This document shows, one piece after another, positions 9,765-19,644 of a stretch of 63,665 nucleotides of DNA. Location: assembly GCA_023411715.1 (NCBI GenBank), contig JAEYOM010000081.1:1-63665 (forward strand), read 5' to 3'. The notes below the pieces were generated by a model. The model had not been told where the DNA came from, did not search any database, and saw nothing but the letters and a program-made list of their open reading frames with translations. Both the position numbers and the translations under genes were made by a program. The first letter of the stretch is position 1, and the number at the start of each line of letters is the position of its first letter. This DNA is from Bacillota bacterium (GTDB lineage Bacteria > Bacillota > Clostridia > Acetivibrionales > DTU013).

Positions 9765-9961
9765 CTTGTATTTGCCTCCTAATATAGTTTTTACTAAATT
9801 ATACCATTGTTTTCTTCTTGATCAATAGTTTTGCCCCTTTATTCGAGCATATTATTATGAAGTATTGTAAAATAATATTTATTTTTATTAGTTATTGTCA
9901 TTTCGAGTATGATTTGCAATAATTATATTACATTACAAAATTTTACTTAAAGGAGACTAAC

Positions 9962-10789
9962 ATGAAAACAGTGATAAGCGGCTTCGAAATGTATTACGAA
10001 ATTTCAGGCGTGGAGAACAGTCCATGGCTCATCCTGATCCACGGCCTTGCCGGTTCTACGGCTTGCTGGAAGCATCAGACAGGGGAGTTCAGCAAGCATT
10101 TCAGAGTACTGAACCTCGATATGGTGGGGCACGGCAGGTCGGGAGCATTGAATAATAAAAGATACAGCGGAGAAATAACGGCCAACCATATCAGATTGCT
10201 AATGGACCATCTGGGGATACAGAAAGCGCATATACTGGGACTCTCCCTGGGAACGATCGTCCAGCAGTTTTTCTGTGAGATGTACCCGGATCGCATTTTA
10301 TCTACTATATACGCAAGCCCTGTAACAAAATTCAATTTGGTTTCATCCATATTCAACAGATTCAGCGATCTGATATTTTTAAAGCTTTTCCCCAAGAATG
10401 TATACCTGAAATTAATGGGACGCTTGATGCTCCCGGGAAAAATCCACGAAAAATCGAGAAAATTCTTCGTACAGGAAACTTTGAAAATGACGGATACCGA
10501 ATTTTTCAAGTGGTGGAAGCTCGTTATGGAGGGCAATCATTTCGATTTTATCGGAGAGTCGGATATTCCTGCGTTAATTATTGCAGGTGAAAAAGATTTT
10601 TGTTTTTTCAAGGATTCGCTTCTTTTAAAGACGAAATACAAAAACAGCGAGCTTTCCGTTATTAAGGATTCCGGCCACGTTACAATATTCCAAAAACCTG
10701 ATGAATTCAACCGTTTGGTCATAAGCTACATAGACAGGATCGAGAAATCCAGTAAATCCAGGATAGATATGCTCGATAAGGCAATTTAG
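9962..10789 (+). CDS. Alpha/beta hydrolase
   Basis: A 275-residue alpha/beta-hydrolase fold protein. The oxyanion HG motif (LIHGLAGSTACW), the nucleophile elbow GLSLG with catalytic Ser near residue 96, an acid in IIAGEKDF and the catalytic His in DSGHVT are all visible. There is no signal peptide, so it is cytosolic. AAAGGAG precedes the ATG. The upstream 130 bp are very AT-rich and presumably hold its promoter. The substrate is unknown, and esterases, C-C hydrolases and lipid hydrolases share these motifs. Confidence 0.85.
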   Translation: MKTVISGFEMYYEISGVENSPWLILIHGLAGSTACWKHQTGEFSKHFRVLNLDMVGHGRSGALNNKRYSGEITANHIRLLMDHLGIQKAHILGLSLGTIVQQFFCEMYPDRILSTIYASPVTKFNLVSSIFNRFSDLIFLKLFPKNVYLKLMGRLMLPGKIHEKSRKFFVQETLKMTDTEFFKWWKLVMEGNHFDFIGESDIPALIIAGEKDFCFFKDSLLLKTKYKNSELSVIKDSGHVTIFQKPDEFNRLVISYIDRIEKSSKSRIDMLDKAI

Positions 10790-10822
10790 ATCCGATGTGA
10801 AACAGAAGGACGGTTGGAATTA

Positions 10823-10843
10823 AGGGGCGGTCCGGCCGCCCCT
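10823..10843. terminator. GC-rich hairpin between hydrolase and fabI
   Basis: AGGGGCGG pairs perfectly with CCGCCCCT around five bases. The T-run on either side is poor, so termination efficiency is uncertain. It separates two convergent genes. Confidence 0.55.
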
Positions 10844-10892
10844 CTGTCTCGGTCTACCCGTTTCGACAAGCTGCCTTTCGGCTTGCCTTCGC

Positions 10893-11663
10893 TCAAACGC
10901 CCAGTATGTTCATGCCACAGTCCACGTGGATGACCTCGCCCGTGGTACCGGTCGACATTCTGCTTAACAGAAATACAGCGGTATCCCCGAGTTCCTTCAG
11001 TTCAACGGTTCTCCTCATCGGAGCTCTCGCTCTTGTGGTTTCCAAAAAACTGCCGAAGTCCTTTACGCCTTTTGCGGACAAGGTTTTGACGGCGCCTGCG
11101 GAAATGGCGTTTACGCGCACTCCTGAAGGTCCGAGGTCATTTGCGAGATAAATGACGCTCGTTTCGAGTGCAGCCTTTGCTACACCCATTACGTTGTAAT
11201 TTGCCAAAACCTTTTCCGAGCCCATATATGTCAATGTAACTATGCTTCCGCCTTCGGTCATAAGCTCGCTGGCCTTCCTGCTCACAGCTACGAGCGAGTA
11301 TGCGCTGATATTGAGAGCCAACAGGAAACCGTCCCTCGAAGTATTGACAAAGTTATCCTGAAGGTCCTCCCTCTTCGCAAACGCTATAGCATGTACCAGG
11401 CCGTGGATCACTTTGTACTCGGCCTTTATGGCGGCAAAGAAAGCCTCTATATCGCTGTCGGATGTAACATCCAACTGGTATGTAGCAACGCCGCCCAATT
11501 CTGCCGCCAGCTTTTCGACGTCGCTTTTTTCGCGTTCTCCCTGGTATGTGAATATAAGCCTGGCGCCCTCGCTGTGAGCCGCTTCCGCGATTCCCCATGC
11601 GATGCTCCATTTATTTCTTACTCCCATGATGATTATATTTCTGCCCTTCAATAAGTCAGCCAT
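10893..11663 (-). CDS. fabI: Enoyl-[acyl-carrier-protein] reductase (NADH), FabI type
   Basis: From ATG 11663 the product is 256 residues, the usual FabI length. The longer reading from a TTG at 11729 adds 22 residues with no family counterpart. Seen are the atypical SDR cofactor loop GVRNKWSIAWGIA, and the FabI Tyr-x6-Lys active site in ANYNVMGVAKAALE with the preceding LTYMGSEK. It reduces trans-2-enoyl-ACP, the last step of each fatty-acid elongation round. No other fab genes are in the window. A good vegetative promoter lies upstream at 11757-11784. Confidence 0.95.
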   Translation of the reverse strand: MADLLKGRNIIIMGVRNKWSIAWGIAEAAHSEGARLIFTYQGEREKSDVEKLAAELGGVATYQLDVTSDSDIEAFFAAIKAEYKVIHGLVHAIAFAKREDLQDNFVNTSRDGFLLALNISAYSLVAVSRKASELMTEGGSIVTLTYMGSEKVLANYNVMGVAKAALETSVIYLANDLGPSGVRVNAISAGAVKTLSAKGVKDFGSFLETTRARAPMRRTVELKELGDTAVFLLSRMSTGTTGEVIHVDCGMNILGV

Positions 11664-11756
11664 TGCTTTACCATCCCTTTCGAGCGGCTTGCCCCGCCCC
11701 GCTTTCCTTGCTCCGGACCGCGGGTGCAACCCATGATTTGATAACTGCTATTTTCA

Positions 11757-11784
11757 ATTTTACCATTTGCGTCAAAATTGTCAA
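11757..11784 (-). promoter_or_regulatory. Vegetative promoter for fabI
   Basis: On the minus strand a perfect TTGACA (11784-11779) is followed after 16 bases by TAAAAT (11762-11757). It lies about 95 bp upstream of the fabI ATG. Confidence 0.75.
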
Positions 11785-11788
11785 CAGG

Positions 11789-13147
11789 TCATAAATCCAG
11801 GTAATAACGTTTGGTAAGCATTTCGGCGGCCATCCGCGTCAAAGCCGCTTTATTGTTTAAAGACGGGTCTTCCAGCACCTTATCAAAAAGAGCGGCAAGA
11901 GTACTTCCTATTTCCCGGCCCTCGTGAAACCCAAGGCCGATCAGATCCTGCCCGTTGATTGCAAGGTCCCCCAGCTTCAGGCAGCTGTTGCCTTCAAGCA
12001 GCTCCCTGTATATCTTCCCGAGCCTGTCGATGTATTCGATGCCTTCGCCCGCATCAGCAGGATTTTGTGCAGCTTTGTCGGCGCGCTTGACCCTGAGGAG
12101 ATCCTCGAACAGATCCACCCCGACCATGCTCACTGCCTTTGCAACTGCCTTCGGCTGCGGCATTATATCCCGGTCATGGTATCTGATCAGGCGCAATATC
12201 CTATCAATGCTTTTATTGTCGAACTTCAGCCTCTCCAGGATATTTTCCGCTATCGCAAGACTTTTATCCGGATGGCCGTAGAAGTGGTCCACCCCATTCC
12301 CGTCCGTTGTCCGCGCCGCCGGTTTGCCGATGTCATGCAGCAGCATTGTCCACCTGAGGTATCTGTCGTTTTCTATCGCCGCAGCCGCTCTGATGCTGTG
12401 CTCACCCACATTATAAACATGATGGGGGTTATTCTGCGGGGTATCGAAACAAACCTCCAGCTCGGGCAATATCAGCCCCATTATTCCGGTATCCCTCAGC
12501 AGGGTTAATTTACCGGTATCCTCTGCGGTAAGTATCCCGGACAGCTCGTCTCTGATACGTTCGCTGCTGACGTTATATATCAGGCCGCTGTTTTTGCGTA
12601 TGCCTTCCAAGGTGCCCGCTTCAATTTTAAAACCCAGTTGAGCCGCAAATCTTACAGCCCGGAGCATACGCAGCGCGTCCTCATGGAATCTTTCGTCCGG
12701 GTCGCCTACTGCCCTTATGCACCGCGCCTTTATGTCGGACGTGCCGCCGAAGAGATCAACAAGGCCTCTCCCGGAGTTCCACGCCATCGCGTTTATCGTA
12801 AAGTCCCTGCGGCGCAGATCATCCTCAAGGTCACCGGTAAACTCGACGCTGGACGGATGCCTGCCATCCTCATAGATTCCGTCTACTCTGAAGGTAGTGA
12901 CCTCGTAAGCTTCCTCACCCAGCATGACTGTTACAGTGCCATGTTTTATACCGGTATCCAGTGTACGGCAGAAAAGCTTCTTTACTTCGGCAGGCGCGGC
13001 ATTTACTGTGATATCCCAGTCCTTCGGCGCCCTGCCAAGAACCGCGTCCCTGACGCAGCCCCCGACTGCATAAGCCTCGAAGCCGTTATCCCTCATGACA
13101 TCCAATATGTACAGAACGTTCTGCGGCGGTCTTATGGAAAATTCCAT
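11789..13147 (-). CDS. cca: CCA tRNA nucleotidyltransferase
   Basis: A 452-residue class II nucleotidyltransferase. AVGGCVRD and the DWDIT metal-binding pair sit near residues 27-45, followed by the basic RRDFTINAMA motif and RxxHEDALRMLRAVRFAAQ. An HD domain occurs in the C-terminal half (LLHDIGKPAART and YHDRD). Adds or repairs the 3' CCA of tRNA. The presence of an HD domain fits Cca enzymes or the related tRNA-adding/poly(A) group. Full CCA activity is likely but not provable from sequence. Confidence 0.93.
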   Translation of the reverse strand: MEFSIRPPQNVLYILDVMRDNGFEAYAVGGCVRDAVLGRAPKDWDITVNAAPAEVKKLFCRTLDTGIKHGTVTVMLGEEAYEVTTFRVDGIYEDGRHPSSVEFTGDLEDDLRRRDFTINAMAWNSGRGLVDLFGGTSDIKARCIRAVGDPDERFHEDALRMLRAVRFAAQLGFKIEAGTLEGIRKNSGLIYNVSSERIRDELSGILTAEDTGKLTLLRDTGIMGLILPELEVCFDTPQNNPHHVYNVGEHSIRAAAAIENDRYLRWTMLLHDIGKPAARTTDGNGVDHFYGHPDKSLAIAENILERLKFDNKSIDRILRLIRYHDRDIMPQPKAVAKAVSMVGVDLFEDLLRVKRADKAAQNPADAGEGIEYIDRLGKIYRELLEGNSCLKLGDLAINGQDLIGLGFHEGREIGSTLAALFDKVLEDPSLNNKAALTRMAAEMLTKRYYLDL

Positions 13148-13387
13148 CGCGTACCTCTCATGCCCCCGAAATCCGGTCGTACTTATTCAGGCCGATACAA
13201 ACTGAAACGCTGTTTTCCGGGGTGCAATCTTATTTTAGCATATCGGACGCGCCTTATTCCAAAACATTTTCGATACATATCAACAAATGAACTGACTTTG
13301 CGAAACAAAATGTTTTTCACAACGTCTTAACAAGTAACATAATCTTAAAGTGGCGAATAGTCCAAATAAATGAATGTGAGGTTGCAT

Positions 13388-16300
13388 ATGAAGGATAAGC
13401 TGTTTTCCTTTTTCAGTAAAAAACAGGTATTGATCGTTTTGGCTGTCGCAGCAGTTTTGCTGGCAGCGGCAGTCATCGCGGCAGCTCTTGGCCTGTTCGG
13501 CAGCGATGGCGGCAAAGCCCCCGACACTTCTGTCATGACAGACAGCGTTGTCCATGCCGATGACATGAGCTTCATGGGTTCGGATATTAAAATAGCCGCA
13601 GAAGACTCTGACAGCATCGGCGTAAGCCCCACATCCTCGTTCAGGCTTCTATTCGGGAAGGCTCCTGATGAAAAAGCCCTTTCAGCTTCCCTGTCGGTCA
13701 AACCCGAACAGGCCTATGACCTTAAAAAGGTCTCCGACAAGGAATACAGCGTGGAATTTGAAAAACCGCTTAAGTCCAATAGTATATACAGCTTTGTTAT
13801 CAATGACAAAAACACTGGAGAAAAGCAGTCGTGGTCGTTCCAGACAAAAAAGTCCCTCGCCGTAGCGCGTACGCTGCCGCGTGACAAGTCGGCCCAGGTT
13901 CCGGCCAACTCAGGGATCGAGATCACATTCAACCATAAGGATATCGAGGATGCCGAAAAGAACTTCAGCATATCGCCCGAAGTCAAAGGCCGCTTCGAAT
14001 GGCATGACAATACGCTCGTTTTCGTTCCCGAAAAACTCGAGCAGGGAACCATCTATACAGTCACATTGAAAAAGGGGATCGGAATAAAAGGCAGCAGCGA
14101 AAAACTGGCTGAGGATCTTACCTTCCGGTTCCAGACAGAAATGCCCGGCAATAACAGCAAAAAGCTCTATTATTCATTTTCGGATATCATTTACAACTTT
14201 ACCGCTAAAGAGACGCCGGCGTTGAGCATATATGCAGATGAAAAACTTGACGATACCGACGTGGCTGTAGAACTATACAGCTACAACAGCCACGAGGCCT
14301 TCCTGAAAGATCTGAAGCAGCTGATATCCGCTCCCTATTGGGCAGTTTCGGAGAATAAGGGCATCTATGACGAGAGCAAAATGCAGAAAGCCGCGTCTGT
14401 AACGGCCCATATCTACAGGCAGGAGGTAAATTACTGGAGCAATACGTACCTGGTGCTGCCTTCAACGCTGCCGGAGGGTTATTATCTGGTCAGTACGGAA
14501 GTAGACGGTTCCAAATACTATACGCAGCTCCAGATCAACAACACATCTGTCTATATCATGACTACCGAACAGAAAAGCATGGCCTGGCTCAACGATGCCG
14601 CCACCGGAAAACCGCTTGAAGGAGCGGAATTCATGATGGATGGGGGTAAGCCTGTAAAGGCGGATGGAAGCGGCATGGCTGTGATAGATGCCCCACTGCC
14701 TGACTCGGAAGCAAGCTGCACGTTTTTCCTTGTCCGTCCGAGGACCGGACCGGTCTATGTGGCACGCGTGCCGAACAACATTTACCAACCGTATTACGAC
14801 TATAGCAACAATGCCGATATAACGGATAAATACTGGAGATACCTCTATCTGGACAAGGATATGTTCCTGCCCGAGGACACCATCAACCTCTGGGGCGTGC
14901 TGAAGCCAAGAGACGGCAGCAGCCCGGGGAATGATGCGACCCTTCAACTCGTACGCTACACTTACTATGGCAGTGAAAACGACGCCTCCGTCCTGTCTTC
15001 ACAGAACGTTAAAATATCGCCCAACGGCACATTTACCGGCAGTTTGAAAATTTCCGGCTTCAATCCCGGATCTTACGAGGTGCGAGTCCGCACAGGCGAC
15101 AAACTGATGATCACTGGCTACGTTCAGGTGATGGATTACACAAAACCAGTCTATAAGCTTGAAATCAGCTCCGACCGCAAATATGTCAGTCTCGGTGAGA
15201 AGATTAATTACAGCATCCTTTCCTCCTTTTACGAGGGCACGCCCGTTTCCGATATGAAACTCAGTTATACGGCCGATAATAGTGGAAGCGAGTCCAAAAG
15301 CGGCAAGCTGACCTGTGACGGATCGGGTATCTCGAAGCTTACCCTGCGGCCTTCCGCATTAGAAAAAAGCTGGAGGCCGTACACATATGACCTTACTGTC
15401 AGGAATGACGAGGCCGGCGAACAGCAGGTAGTGGAAAGCAACGGTGTCGCGGTATTCCCTAGGGATACGATGATAAAGGTCGATTCCGAAAAAAAGGATA
15501 ATGCATGTACTTTTAAGTTCGAAACCAATAGAATCGATCTTTCACGTCTCGAAACCGCCGGAGCGGACAAAAATATATACGACGAGAATAATTACAGAGG
15601 CAAAGCGGTTGACATACCGCTGACTGCCAAGCTATACGAAAGGCATTACGAGAGTAAAAAGACGGGCGATTACTACGATTATATCAACAAGGTCAGACGG
15701 GACATATACAGTTACTATGAAGTCACGAACCTTGTACAGGATTATTCCTTCGCCACCGTTGACGGAAAATACGAGATAAAATGTGACTTCAAGGACAACT
15801 GTCAATATATCTTTGAAGTCTCCGGGAAGGATTCTAAAGGCAGGGACATTTTTGAAAAGATATATGAATACGGCTGGGGCGGAGACTATTACAACGGATA
15901 TAACAACAGTACCTACAGTATCGTAGGAAAGGACTCCTACCAGACATACAAACAGGACGAAACAGTATCGGTGGAGGTTAAGTATAACGAGGAACAGCCG
16001 TTCGAGGGCAGCGGCAGGAAATACCTGTTTGTAAGAATGCAGAGCGGCGTCATCGACTATAAGCTATCGGAGGAGCCGGTCTACAGCTTCGGTTTTGATA
16101 AGAAATTCATACCGAACATGTACGTAAAGGCGGTTTGCTTCGACGGCACAAATATATACGATGCGGGCATCAGTCAATATACGTATGATCGTTCCGAGAA
16201 AAACCTCAATATAAGTGTTAAGCCCGACAAGGAGTACTACAGGCCAGGAGATACGGCAAAACTGGCATTTGAGGTAAAAGACGCGAAGGGAGCCCCATGC

Positions 16301-18355
16301 GCCGCCGAACTCAATGTAAGCGTAGTCGACGAAGCCTTCTTTACGCTCTCTCCGCAGTCGGTGGATACTCTGTCTTCTCTTTACGGACCGGCAATGTCGT
16401 CAGGTATTATAGCTGATTATTTTTCTTTCACTCCGATCGACAAATCCAACCCGCCGATGGCTGAGATGGGCGAAGGAGGCGACGAATATGTCCGTAGGGA
16501 CTTCAGGGACAGCGCGATTTTCAATACTGTATCGACGAACAGCAGCGGAAAAGCCGAGGTAACTGTTAAAATGCCCGATAACCTAACCTCCTGGAGAGTA
16601 ACCTACCAGGCGGTTACAAACGATCTCAGGGCAGGGAACGGCCAAACGAATATATCCGCCAAGCTCCCGTTCTTCGTGGATACCGTTTTCAATAAAAACT
16701 TCATTACTGAAGATGATCCGTCCATACAGCTTAATGCATACGGATCAGAGCTTCCGGAAAACGGAAAGATCAGTTACGAAGTAACGCTTGTCGATGCGAA
16801 CGGTGTGAAAAAAACCTACAATGCGGCAGGAACGGCGCATATACCGACAATGCTGTCTATTGGGGAGCTCAAAGCAGGCGAATACGCGTTAACAGCCAAA
16901 GCAGCCTGCGGAAAGCTGCAAGATGCGATAGAGCGAACATTCAGGGTCTCCGACAGCCTGCTTGAAACCAGCAAGGTCGAATATAAAGCACTGGCTGACG
17001 GCGCTGTGCTTTCAAACGGGACAAAAGGCCTGACGTCCCTGGTATTCTACGGCAAAGATTCCTCCCTGCTCTATGACGGGCTGCAGTCACTGTACTGGAA
17101 CTGGGGACAGAGGCTCGATCAGAAGCTGGCGGGACAGGTCGCGGCAAAACTGCTTAAAAATTACTTCGGCGAGGAATCCTATACAGACGATACCTTTGAC
17201 ATTAGTCAATACCAGACGGAAGACGGTGGTCTGGCGCTATTGACATATGACAGCAGTAACCCCGCGCTGTCGGCAAAGCTGTGTTCACTGGCAGCCGACG
17301 GTATCGACAGCGACGCGCTCGCTTCCTATTTTTACGGACTCCTTGCAAACAAGGACACTACGCCTGTGGATGCAGCCTACGCATATTGGGGGCTTGCCGC
17401 GCTTAAAGAACCCGTGCTGCTCGATATAAGGGCGTTACTTGCCTCTGACGGCATTACGCCTGAAATAAAGCTCATCCTTGGAAACGCTCTGGCGGAAATA
17501 GGTGATTTCCAAGGTGCCCGCGATATTTACAGCGAGGCCATGAAACGTTCAACAGTCACAGATACTATGGCCTGGCTGGAAGCTGAGACAAGGGACAAAA
17601 GTATCGAACAGACTTCGCTGTGTTCGCTCATAGCACTCAGGATCAATGCGCCGGAAAAGCTGAAGCTGTTCACATACATTTCATCGAATTCCACTTCGGA
17701 ACTGCTGGTGAACCTTGAGAGTATGATATTAGTCACAAACTATATTAAGGAGGCCAGCCTGAACAACAGCTTCAGCTATGAACTGGACGGCGCGAAAAAA
17801 CAGGTTGAGCTCAAAAACGGAGGTTATTTCCGTCTCATTCTCACTCCCGAAAAGCTCAGCAATATCAAGTTCAGCAATGTAAAGGGCAGGATACAGGTCG
17901 CTTCTTCATACGTCGCTCCGGTAAGCGAAGCGCGGCTCACCAAAGGTAGCCCGGTTTCGCTGGAACGCATATATACTGCCGCAGGCCGAGCTGCTTCAGG
18001 CGATTCCTTCAGGAGATCCGACAGGATCAAGGTGACTATCACGCCAAAGTTTGATCCCTCAGCACCGGACGGTTATTACGAGATCACGGATATCCTGCCC
18101 GCGGGCTTCAGATATGTTCAGTCGGACTTTGTGGAGGATGCGGACCGGCATACCTGGTATCCCGACGAGGTTACGGGACAGAAGATAGTCTTCGGTTATT
18201 ACTACAGCAAAAACGGTTACAAGCCGGGCGGCATAACATATTATGCGGCAGCCGTGTCACCCGGCGTTTACACTGCGGACAATGCGGCAATCCGCCACAC
18301 CGATGGCAAAATTACAGGTTTTACCGAAAGAAAGCAGATAAGGATAACGAAATGA
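13388..18355 (+). CDS. Giant membrane-anchored alpha-2-macroglobulin-like protein lacking the thioester
   Basis: About 1655 residues from ATG 13388, chosen because GTGAGG lies just upstream. An ATG 18 bp earlier lacks a site. A single N-terminal helix (residues ~10-35) anchors it outside the cell. Two SbsA/Ig-like domains (~50-240) precede macroglobulin-type beta domains. A typical A2M block lies at about 1040-1120 (RDFRDSAIFNT ... MPDNLTSWRVTYQAVT), then an alpha/alpha-toroid region, and a C-terminal domain with GYYEITDILPAGFRYV. Where thioester-bearing relatives carry CxEQ, this protein reads WNWGQRLDQ, and no CxEQ occurs anywhere. It therefore probably traps proteases or acts structurally without covalent bonding. 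It is coupled to the Memo gene by an ATGA overlap. Confidence 0.88.
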   Translation: MKDKLFSFFSKKQVLIVLAVAAVLLAAAVIAAALGLFGSDGGKAPDTSVMTDSVVHADDMSFMGSDIKIAAEDSDSIGVSPTSSFRLLFGKAPDEKALSASLSVKPEQAYDLKKVSDKEYSVEFEKPLKSNSIYSFVINDKNTGEKQSWSFQTKKSLAVARTLPRDKSAQVPANSGIEITFNHKDIEDAEKNFSISPEVKGRFEWHDNTLVFVPEKLEQGTIYTVTLKKGIGIKGSSEKLAEDLTFRFQTEMPGNNSKKLYYSFSDIIYNFTAKETPALSIYADEKLDDTDVAVELYSYNSHEAFLKDLKQLISAPYWAVSENKGIYDESKMQKAASVTAHIYRQEVNYWSNTYLVLPSTLPEGYYLVSTEVDGSKYYTQLQINNTSVYIMTTEQKSMAWLNDAATGKPLEGAEFMMDGGKPVKADGSGMAVIDAPLPDSEASCTFFLVRPRTGPVYVARVPNNIYQPYYDYSNNADITDKYWRYLYLDKDMFLPEDTINLWGVLKPRDGSSPGNDATLQLVRYTYYGSENDASVLSSQNVKISPNGTFTGSLKISGFNPGSYEVRVRTGDKLMITGYVQVMDYTKPVYKLEISSDRKYVSLGEKINYSILSSFYEGTPVSDMKLSYTADNSGSESKSGKLTCDGSGISKLTLRPSALEKSWRPYTYDLTVRNDEAGEQQVVESNGVAVFPRDTMIKVDSEKKDNACTFKFETNRIDLSRLETAGADKNIYDENNYRGKAVDIPLTAKLYERHYESKKTGDYYDYINKVRRDIYSYYEVTNLVQDYSFATVDGKYEIKCDFKDNCQYIFEVSGKDSKGRDIFEKIYEYGWGGDYYNGYNNSTYSIVGKDSYQTYKQDETVSVEVKYNEEQPFEGSGRKYLFVRMQSGVIDYKLSEEPVYSFGFDKKFIPNMYVKAVCFDGTNIYDAGISQYTYDRSEKNLNISVKPDKEYYRPGDTAKLAFEVKDAKGAPCAAELNVSVVDEAFFTLSPQSVDTLSSLYGPAMSSGIIADYFSFTPIDKSNPPMAEMGEGGDEYVRRDFRDSAIFNTVSTNSSGKAEVTVKMPDNLTSWRVTYQAVTNDLRAGNGQTNISAKLPFFVDTVFNKNFITEDDPSIQLNAYGSELPENGKISYEVTLVDANGVKKTYNAAGTAHIPTMLSIGELKAGEYALTAKAACGKLQDAIERTFRVSDSLLETSKVEYKALADGAVLSNGTKGLTSLVFYGKDSSLLYDGLQSLYWNWGQRLDQKLAGQVAAKLLKNYFGEESYTDDTFDISQYQTEDGGLALLTYDSSNPALSAKLCSLAADGIDSDALASYFYGLLANKDTTPVDAAYAYWGLAALKEPVLLDIRALLASDGITPEIKLILGNALAEIGDFQGARDIYSEAMKRSTVTDTMAWLEAETRDKSIEQTSLCSLIALRINAPEKLKLFTYISSNSTSELLVNLESMILVTNYIKEASLNNSFSYELDGAKKQVELKNGGYFRLILTPEKLSNIKFSNVKGRIQVASSYVAPVSEARLTKGSPVSLERIYTAAGRAASGDSFRRSDRIKVTITPKFDPSAPDGYYEITDILPAGFRYVQSDFVEDADRHTWYPDEVTGQKIVFGYYYSKNGYKPGGITYYAAAVSPGVYTADNAAIRHTDGKITGFTERKQIRITK

Positions 18356-19551
18356 CAATGTGCAAAACCAGACAGCCTGCGAGACGGCTAATAACGGAAA
18401 AGCGAGGCATCCGCAGTTCCATAGCCATGGCTGCCGCTTCGCTTTGCCTGTTTACGGCGTTAACAGGCTGTACATCATCAGCCAGGTTTACAGAAGTTAG
18501 TCAGGGGGCGGTACCCCGGCTCAAGGCGGATCAGACTCAGGGGACGGTTCAGCGAGCCGCAATGCAAGGAAGTGCGACTGCGGACCTTCCTCAGTCTTAT
18601 GGTACTGACTCTACCATGGCAAACGCTGAAACTATAACCTCAAGCCCTACTCTCAGCTGCAATTACTACATTGAGAAGGAATTCATGGCTTCAATAGAAG
18701 CCGCCGGGTATCATGGTGATACCGGTGCGGTAAACGACGCCCGCCAATATAGTATGGGGAAAAGCACGGCTGTTATAGATATCATTGGAAAAGGCGCAGC
18801 TGAGGCGGACAGCGCCGGAAACAATCCCACAGGCAGCAGCGGCCGGATAGCCGGAGGCATCACTCCTCACCACTTACTGGCGGCTAAAATGATCGCGGGA
18901 TTTTTCAGGGAATTATCTGACGATCCGCCAAAAACGATAGTTGTCATCGGTCCGAATCATAAACGCAGAGGTTTCGGCGGGCTGCAGACCTCTTCCTCTG
19001 ACTGGGCGACTCCGTTCGGTAGGCTTGAAGCCGATGGCGAAATCGTGAAAATGCTTGTTGAGAAGCTCAGCGCTTCGGAAAACGACAGCATCATGCAGGA
19101 CGAGCATTCGATATCGGCACTGGTCCCATACATCAGGTATTACATGCCTGACGTCAGGATAGTTCCGATACTGCTGCACGGGAATTACACCTCTGCAGAC
19201 TCCCTGCAGCTTGGCAAGCTTCTTGGCAAAATGTCGGCGGATGATCCTGGAAGTATTGCGATCATTGCATCCGTCGATTTTTCCCACTACCTGGATGCCG
19301 GTACGGCATACAAAATGGATACCATAACGCTGGAAGCGATCAAAAATAGCGATATTCAAACAATCAGCAGGATGAGCAATGACAATATGGACTCCCCTCC
19401 CTCCATCATCACGCTGCTTGGCGCAATGGGCGAGGCAGGCGCCGCAGGACCCGAAGCAGCCGGGCACAGCAATTCCTCGGATATAGCAGGCAGCGGTTAC
19501 GATAATACGACAAGCTACTTTACTATGTTCTTCAGGTACAGTGATAGATAA
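18352..19551 (+). CDS. Memo-family (AmmeMemoRadiSam system protein B-like) lipoprotein
   Basis: A 399-residue protein whose start codon overlaps the stop of the alpha-2-macroglobulin-like gene (ATGA), so the two are co-translated. A basic leader and hydrophobic stretch end in ALTGC (Cys40), a good lipobox. From about residue 165 it is a Memo domain: GGITPHHLLAA, VIGPNHKRRG, QDEHSISALVPYI, and SVDFSHYLD give the conserved His/Asp set. Memo proteins resemble nonheme-iron dioxygenases. In bacteria they usually neighbour AMMECR1 and a radical SAM gene, absent here. Export as a lipoprotein is unusual. The last 26 codons are duplicated at 22041. Confidence 0.85.
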   Translation: MTMCKTRQPARRLITEKRGIRSSIAMAAASLCLFTALTGCTSSARFTEVSQGAVPRLKADQTQGTVQRAAMQGSATADLPQSYGTDSTMANAETITSSPTLSCNYYIEKEFMASIEAAGYHGDTGAVNDARQYSMGKSTAVIDIIGKGAAEADSAGNNPTGSSGRIAGGITPHHLLAAKMIAGFFRELSDDPPKTIVVIGPNHKRRGFGGLQTSSSDWATPFGRLEADGEIVKMLVEKLSASENDSIMQDEHSISALVPYIRYYMPDVRIVPILLHGNYTSADSLQLGKLLGKMSADDPGSIAIIASVDFSHYLDAGTAYKMDTITLEAIKNSDIQTISRMSNDNMDSPPSIITLLGAMGEAGAAGPEAAGHSNSSDIAGSGYDNTTSYFTMFFRYSDR

Positions 19552-19587
19552 TTATGCAATTTTATAAAAATATTGTTGAACAAATCT
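19471..19587 (+). repeat. Direct repeat, copy 1 (3' end of Memo gene and downstream)
   Basis: Bases 19471-19540 match 22041-22110 at 65 of 70 positions, and bases 19549-19587 match 22143-22181 at about 34 of 39. Between the two matching blocks copy 2 carries 24 extra bases (eight codons). Copy 1 includes the Memo stop codon. The pair bounds an AT-rich four-gene block. Confidence 0.9.
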
Positions 19588-19644
19588 ATTTTTTTGTTTA
19601 CTTATTTGTTTTCTATAAATACATATTATGCTACATCATTTAGA

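Noticed and set aside
11924..12508. Plus-strand ORF opposite cca
   Set aside because: Antisense shadow of a well-conserved nucleotidyltransferase gene, with no start signal.
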